From CAYWNA01 sp964459305 (GTDB taxonomy: Bacteria > Planctomycetota > Planctomycetia > Pirellulales > Pirellulaceae), in contig CAYWNA010000091.1 in NCBI GenBank assembly GCA_964459305.1, positions 1 through 46,570 of the forward strand: a DNA stretch of 46,570 nt. The letters run 5' to 3'. Below the pieces are notes generated by a model. It saw only the letters and a program-made list of their open reading frames with translations, did no database searches and was not told where the DNA came from. Positions 43,701 through 46,570 of the stretch are shown in pieces (position 1 is the stretch's first letter; each line of letters starts with the position of its first letter). The position numbers were made by a program, and so were the translations under genes.

Positions 43701-43750
43701 ACGGCGGAAGCGATCAGAACCACGCACGTGGGCAGCAACTCGTGCCGCAT
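40706..43750 (-). CDS. HzsA-like protein with lyase-type domain, propeller and three c-type haem sites
   Basis: Start at ATG 43748-43750 with a signal peptide 'RHELLPTCVVLIASAVGLC'. Residues about 60-180 resemble the beta domain of rhamnogalacturonan lyase ('TWAGGRTHTFSIRYTSPCD', 'SIRLDDRSWILYDYVAL'). A propeller of PD40/HzsA-middle type follows at about 210-590 ('TIDADGSGLRQLTDGLYDD', 'DIEPTWLPDGRIMFVSSRC'). Three CxxCH motifs then appear: CIGCH near 665, CVRCH near 717 and CYSCH near 850. So it binds three haems if it is matured outside the membrane. Hydrazine synthase alpha shares the propeller and haem plan, but anammox-specific evidence is absent; such homologues are widespread in non-anammox planctomycetes. 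A paralogue is at 1-547. Confidence 0.85.
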   Translation of the reverse strand: MRHELLPTCVVLIASAVGLCPGLAAVAAASDEPAAPLFCIGTPDAHAAEFGLAGPDGGYSAFSRKFPNDTRYTIGSSTPREWPYIHPAPMDTWAGGRTHTFSIRYTSPCDRDCPLYLVIGMAGGAPAARSKVVVTINDTELPAQVAPAGDPRVCFHPTDPGKPESIIFEIPSGRVRHGENTISIRLDDRSWILYDYVALSTRGSLLKLVVPKQRDLLAEFRKGSMAGVDEIIFAARALGEDPHWYANFGPTLKNSPWRTYGRGGRLARLNVVSGKLTVLLDDPRGGVRDPAVHHDGRTIAFSYRPGDSPHYHLHTIDADGSGLRQLTDGLYDDIEPTWLPDGRIMFVSSRCNRVVNCHTTDVAILHCCDADGGNIRVLSANSEHDNTPWVLPNGQVLYTRWEYVDRSQVRFHHLWVTTPDGLRQTIFYGNLHPGTTMIDAKPIPGSRKVVASFSPGHGRREHDGVVTVVDPRNGPDNKASARPISHSSNYRDPWAFSEQAFMAAHRSEIVLMDGTGRTRTVYELPDEDVKAGLECHEPRPLVSRSHEPLVPTEADWPRTTGRLILVDAYQGRNMDGVQRGAIKKLLVLEPLPKPMNYTGGMEPISYGGTFNLERILGTVPVEPDGSAYMELPALRSLFFVALDENDMSVKRMQSFLTVMPGETTTCIGCHEQRVASPPHQPTDLMALKNAPRKITPIADVPDIFDYPRDVQPILDRHCVRCHDYGKREGGVVLTGDRGPMFSISYYTMTALSLVSDGRNEFGNRPPRSIGSSASRLMQLIDGSHYDAKLSERERMMVRLWIETGATYPGTYAALGTGMIGGFEIIDRSIRLDRSDIEWPSMQASMEALKRRCYSCHQEDGNMPLPLSPSHIVGPGSWGTAFQGSGPWIPLTPDDIRRRFSRHLFYNLSRPDKSLILLAPLSKQVGGYESCGQAVFPDTADSDYQTVLRSIRDAKNKLDEIKRFDMPGFRPRPEYLHEMKRYGILPIDLAVGEPIDVYAADAAYWQSHWHRQNQR

Positions 43751-43821
43751 CAGACGACCTCCCCATGTGACGCCATGTTCAAAATCTTCTGGATGGGCCG
43801 CATAGCAACTCGTATCGCAAT

Positions 43822-46164
43822 TCACGGTTTCGGCCAATTCAAGTGTTTGTGCAAAAAGTCAAATGTCCCTTTGCTGTTAATCGAGTGCGGTCCAACGAAC
43901 CATTCGATATCGCAGCGATCGGGGATCCCCAGTCGCGCCGCATAGAGGTGGCGGACTTTGGCAAACTCGTAGGCAACCCACTCGTCCCAGCCCACACCGT
44001 CGAAGTGGCCACGCTCAACCATGAACGGCCGCGGGGCGATCAGCGCCGCCATTTCGGCGTAGTTAAACGTGCTGCCAAGATCGAACTCGAAGATCTCGTA
44101 TTCGCCGGTCTTCATGTAACTATACGGATGTCGCGTCGAAGCGTTCTTGCGGACCCATTCGTTGAAATCGGCCGAGCAGATCGACAGGCAGTAATCGGTC
44201 ACCAGCGACGGAATCCGCATCGCCGACTTGCCGCCGTAGCTGAGCCCGTAAAACGCGATCCGCTTGCCGTCCACGTTCGGCAGTGTCTTCAGCCAATTCA
44301 GGATTTGCTGGTGCTGCGGCACGATAATCGAGAACAGCGTCTTGCCCAGCGGGTTTGCTTTTCGCTGCAACGTGCGGAATCGATCTTTGAAAATGTAGAT
44401 ATTCTGCGGCGCAAACGTGATGAAGCCGCGTTCGGCCAAGTCCGTTGCGAACGCCTTGTAGTACCGAAACTGCTCCTCGCCGATCACGCTCTGCGGCCGA
44501 CCTTCCAACCCGTGTTGGCAAACGACCACCGGTCGGCGTTCATCCTTCATGCCTTTGGGCAACGTCAGAATCCCATAAGCGATCACGTCGGGGAACACGT
44601 CCAACACGACTTCGTAGCGAGTCCACTTGTCCGATTCGCCGATTTTGCGCGTGAGCGGGTTCGCGTCGACGGGCTCGATGTCGAAACGCCCAATCACGTC
44701 CTCACGAAAGTCTCTGCGGTATCGCTCGATCGCCTTCGTATAGTTCTCGACGGAACTCGTATCCAGTTTGTTTCCGCCGTCCTTCTTGTCGTAGCGATCC
44801 CAGCTCATATTGATGTAGTCGCGGCGCACGAAGGGGCTTTCGCGCAGGAGCAACTGATTGTGCTGATCGATCTGTTGCATCTGGCACGCGTGACGGACGG
44901 CGGGATCGAACGTCGTATGCAAGCATTGCGGCCCGTCGCCGTCGGGTTGGTTGGCCGAGTCTTCACCGTTGGCAAGTCGTTTGCCCAGAGCGACCACGCC
45001 GAGTTCGCCGACGTGATCGCAATCTTTCACTTCCACTTGCCAATTTGACAGGTCTTTCACGAGCGATTGGGCGCGGCGAATCTCGGCTTGGACCGTTGGC
45101 AGCTTCGGAGCGATGATCTTGGCCGGCGCGCCGCGTCCGCCAGTGATCAGTTGATCCTCTGCCTCAAGGACTTCGATAGCCAAGTATCGCGGGGCAATCA
45201 TCGTGGCCAGTTCCGCGTCGCCGAATTCCCGCAAAAGGCAAAAAACGTTGCGGTCAAGCGGCTGCTGCCAGATCGTTTGCCGCGAGTCGAAATAGCCGCT
45301 GACGCAGGTCCCCTGAATCCGCGTATCCAGTGCCGCGGCATAAAGCGCGATGGCGCCACCATCACCGTGACCGACGACGCCAATGCTCGGCTTGCGCCCG
45401 TCGTTTCGCGCATCCGCGTCAAGCCAGTCGACCACGGCCAATACCTTTTGAACTTCGTAACCGATCAGGTGCCGGCCAAGTTCGAACGAACTGCGGTACA
45501 GCCATTCACGGTTCGTAAGAGTTGGTATCTTCTCCTGCCGGTTGACGAGCACGGGCACAATCACGCGGAGGCCACGCTCAGCCAGACGGCGAGCGAATTG
45601 GTCGCGTGGCGCCACGCCTTCCTGCAAACCCGCGATCTGCTCAGGTGTCTGTTCGCAGTGTGGAATCGCGATCACGTCGGCCATCGGCTTGCTATCTGTC
45701 GGCACAAGCAACAAGCCTTCGCCGTGGATCGTGACAACGTCGCGCCCAGGGTCGGGATCGGACAAAACCGGCCAGCGAACCGCAAAAATGTCATAGCCGT
45801 CGCCTTTGCCGACCAGCGCCGGCTGGTTCGTCGTCGCGGCATACTCCAAGGCATCGAAGGGCACGCGCGCATCGCGCACGCCCAGAATGTGCGCCAGCCG
45901 CTTGCGGTTCGCCTCGATCGATTGGTTGTAGGCCTCGGCCGACGAGAGATCACGTTTCCAAAATGGCGTGCGCGCCTCGACCGACTTTTCGATCTCGCGG
46001 AGCAAGAACTTGTCGACGCCGTCAACCAGATGTGACGCCATGTCGCCCTCCAGCTTCAGCGGCTCAGTACCGGGAAGTGGATCGGCGTCCTCGGAGAGGA
46101 CCGGCATCGTCGAAAGCGTCGCCATTGTCAAGGCAAAGAGAATCAGCGGGAGCCGTCGGGTCAT
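43822..46164 (-). CDS. tandem alpha/beta-hydrolase, dienelactone-hydrolase/acetyl-xylan-esterase type
   Basis: The 780-residue product has a signal peptide 'LPLILFALTMATLSTMPVL' and two alpha/beta-hydrolase domains. Domain 1 (about 150-400) has 'IGVVGHGDGGAIALYAAAL', in which the nucleophile Ser is replaced by Asp (position about 264). Domain 2 (about 480-780) has 'IAFYGLSYGGKSAMRIPS', with a normal Gly-x-Ser-x-Gly near 638, and a His in 'VGPHSI' at the end. Only domain 2 has a normal nucleophile. Family knowledge suggests an exported carbohydrate esterase. It begins 71 bases upstream of the HzsA-like gene's start on the same strand, which supports co-transcription. Confidence 0.85.
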   Translation of the reverse strand: MTRRLPLILFALTMATLSTMPVLSEDADPLPGTEPLKLEGDMASHLVDGVDKFLLREIEKSVEARTPFWKRDLSSAEAYNQSIEANRKRLAHILGVRDARVPFDALEYAATTNQPALVGKGDGYDIFAVRWPVLSDPDPGRDVVTIHGEGLLLVPTDSKPMADVIAIPHCEQTPEQIAGLQEGVAPRDQFARRLAERGLRVIVPVLVNRQEKIPTLTNREWLYRSSFELGRHLIGYEVQKVLAVVDWLDADARNDGRKPSIGVVGHGDGGAIALYAAALDTRIQGTCVSGYFDSRQTIWQQPLDRNVFCLLREFGDAELATMIAPRYLAIEVLEAEDQLITGGRGAPAKIIAPKLPTVQAEIRRAQSLVKDLSNWQVEVKDCDHVGELGVVALGKRLANGEDSANQPDGDGPQCLHTTFDPAVRHACQMQQIDQHNQLLLRESPFVRRDYINMSWDRYDKKDGGNKLDTSSVENYTKAIERYRRDFREDVIGRFDIEPVDANPLTRKIGESDKWTRYEVVLDVFPDVIAYGILTLPKGMKDERRPVVVCQHGLEGRPQSVIGEEQFRYYKAFATDLAERGFITFAPQNIYIFKDRFRTLQRKANPLGKTLFSIIVPQHQQILNWLKTLPNVDGKRIAFYGLSYGGKSAMRIPSLVTDYCLSICSADFNEWVRKNASTRHPYSYMKTGEYEIFEFDLGSTFNYAEMAALIAPRPFMVERGHFDGVGWDEWVAYEFAKVRHLYAARLGIPDRCDIEWFVGPHSINSKGTFDFLHKHLNWPKP

Positions 46165-46510
46165 TTCGATCTCCTTTCATTGCCGCCGCACCGGGCGAAA
46201 CCGATACGGGCGCGATTGCGGCCAAAACTGCAAGTGGTTCGCCCTAATTCTAACGGCGCGGATTCACGGTTGTCCAGTTTCTCAGCCACCGCGGCAGGCC
46301 GTGCGGCGCACAATTCTGACTACTCCCTTTTCGTTGTGGGCGACATGAGACCCGACATTTGTCATCAGGGATACTGATCGCGTGTCCGTCCACTTCTGCC
46401 CATTCGCGACTCTGCGGTGCTGCCTAACCATAGAGCAGCAAATGAGACGAGGACAGCGAGAATTGCCGGCTTTGTTGCAGCGTGCAGTATTGATATGCCC
46501 GACAAAAGTC
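46165..46510. other. intergenic region, no gene seen
   Basis: No protein-like frame, no RNA gene and no repeat were found between the hydrolase start and the palindrome at 46511. It presumably holds the promoter for the hydrolase/HzsA-like unit, but I see no clear boxes. Confidence 0.35.
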
Positions 46511-46570
46511 GTGGGATAGGCTTCCAGCCTGTCGAAAGCACATGAAAAACGACAGGCTGGAAGCCTATCC
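46511..46570. repeat. interspersed palindrome, second copy (cut by window end)
   Basis: GTGGGATAGGCTTCCAGCC to TGTC (46511-46533) pairs with 46551-46570, where the window ends. The left arm is identical to 40589-40611. The loop GAAAGCACATGAAAAAC differs from that of the first copy. Confidence 0.8.

Noticed and set aside
40706..43750. True hydrazine synthase subunit
   Set aside because: No other anammox genes are present, and HzsA-like homologues are common in non-anammox planctomycetes.

Overview
The window is GC-rich chromosomal DNA whose gene content points to a planctomycete, probably Pirellulales-like. The evidence is an SHD1-domain secreted protein, a YTV-type repeat protein, HzsA-like propeller/cytochrome proteins, many exported sulfatase, ceramidase, phosphoesterase and LamG proteins, paired zinc ribbons of the 'C-x-CG ... 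LAGK ... CPxCG' kind, and a giant Ala/Glu coiled-coil protein with a conserved basic tail. It looks like an ordinary chromosome with several patches of gene decay and interspersed palindromes. No tRNA, rRNA or CRISPR array was seen.

Region 1 (1-4840) is the most unusual. Behind a partial HzsA/TolB-like gene lie four unrelated genes, all on the minus strand: a membrane protein, a zinc-ribbon-like protein, a BamE-like protein and an alpha/alpha-toroid protein. Each has an imperfect, bulged hairpin just after its stop codon, with AAC...GTT ends like integron attC sites. For three of the four, the sequence at the start of the putative cassette is repeated at that cassette's own attC end, as integron cassettes require. 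No integrase is present. The array ends upstream in a cluster of GC-rich palindromes and runs into a cytochrome-type membrane gene cut off after its N-terminal membrane part. I read this as a CALIN (attC cluster lacking an integrase).

Region 2 (4.8-12.2 kb) holds the 1319-residue coiled-coil exported protein, then a likely operon of a PQQ-type propeller lipoprotein, a GcvH-like lipoyl protein and a two-cluster ferredoxin. Region 3 (12.2-23 kb) is mixed housekeeping: SHD1 protein and guaB, the YTV protein, a 6-phosphogluconolactonase broken by an internal deletion, a GIY-YIG protein, a cupin, hisH, proA and an isolated fliM-like gene.

Region 4 (23.3-31.5 kb) is a plus-strand run of a sulfatase, a neutral-ceramidase-like enzyme, a metallophosphoesterase with a LamG-like tail, a fragment of a second ceramidase, and a coupled TIGR03546/TIGR03545-type pair. 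Region 5 (31.5-46.5 kb) is mostly minus strand: a zinc-ribbon membrane protein, a propeller plus PHP-like protein, a decayed stretch (36.7-39.1 kb) with gene fragments and repeats, a LamG protein, a haem-carrying HzsA-like protein and a tandem alpha/beta-hydrolase. This last block is bounded by two copies of one palindromic repeat.
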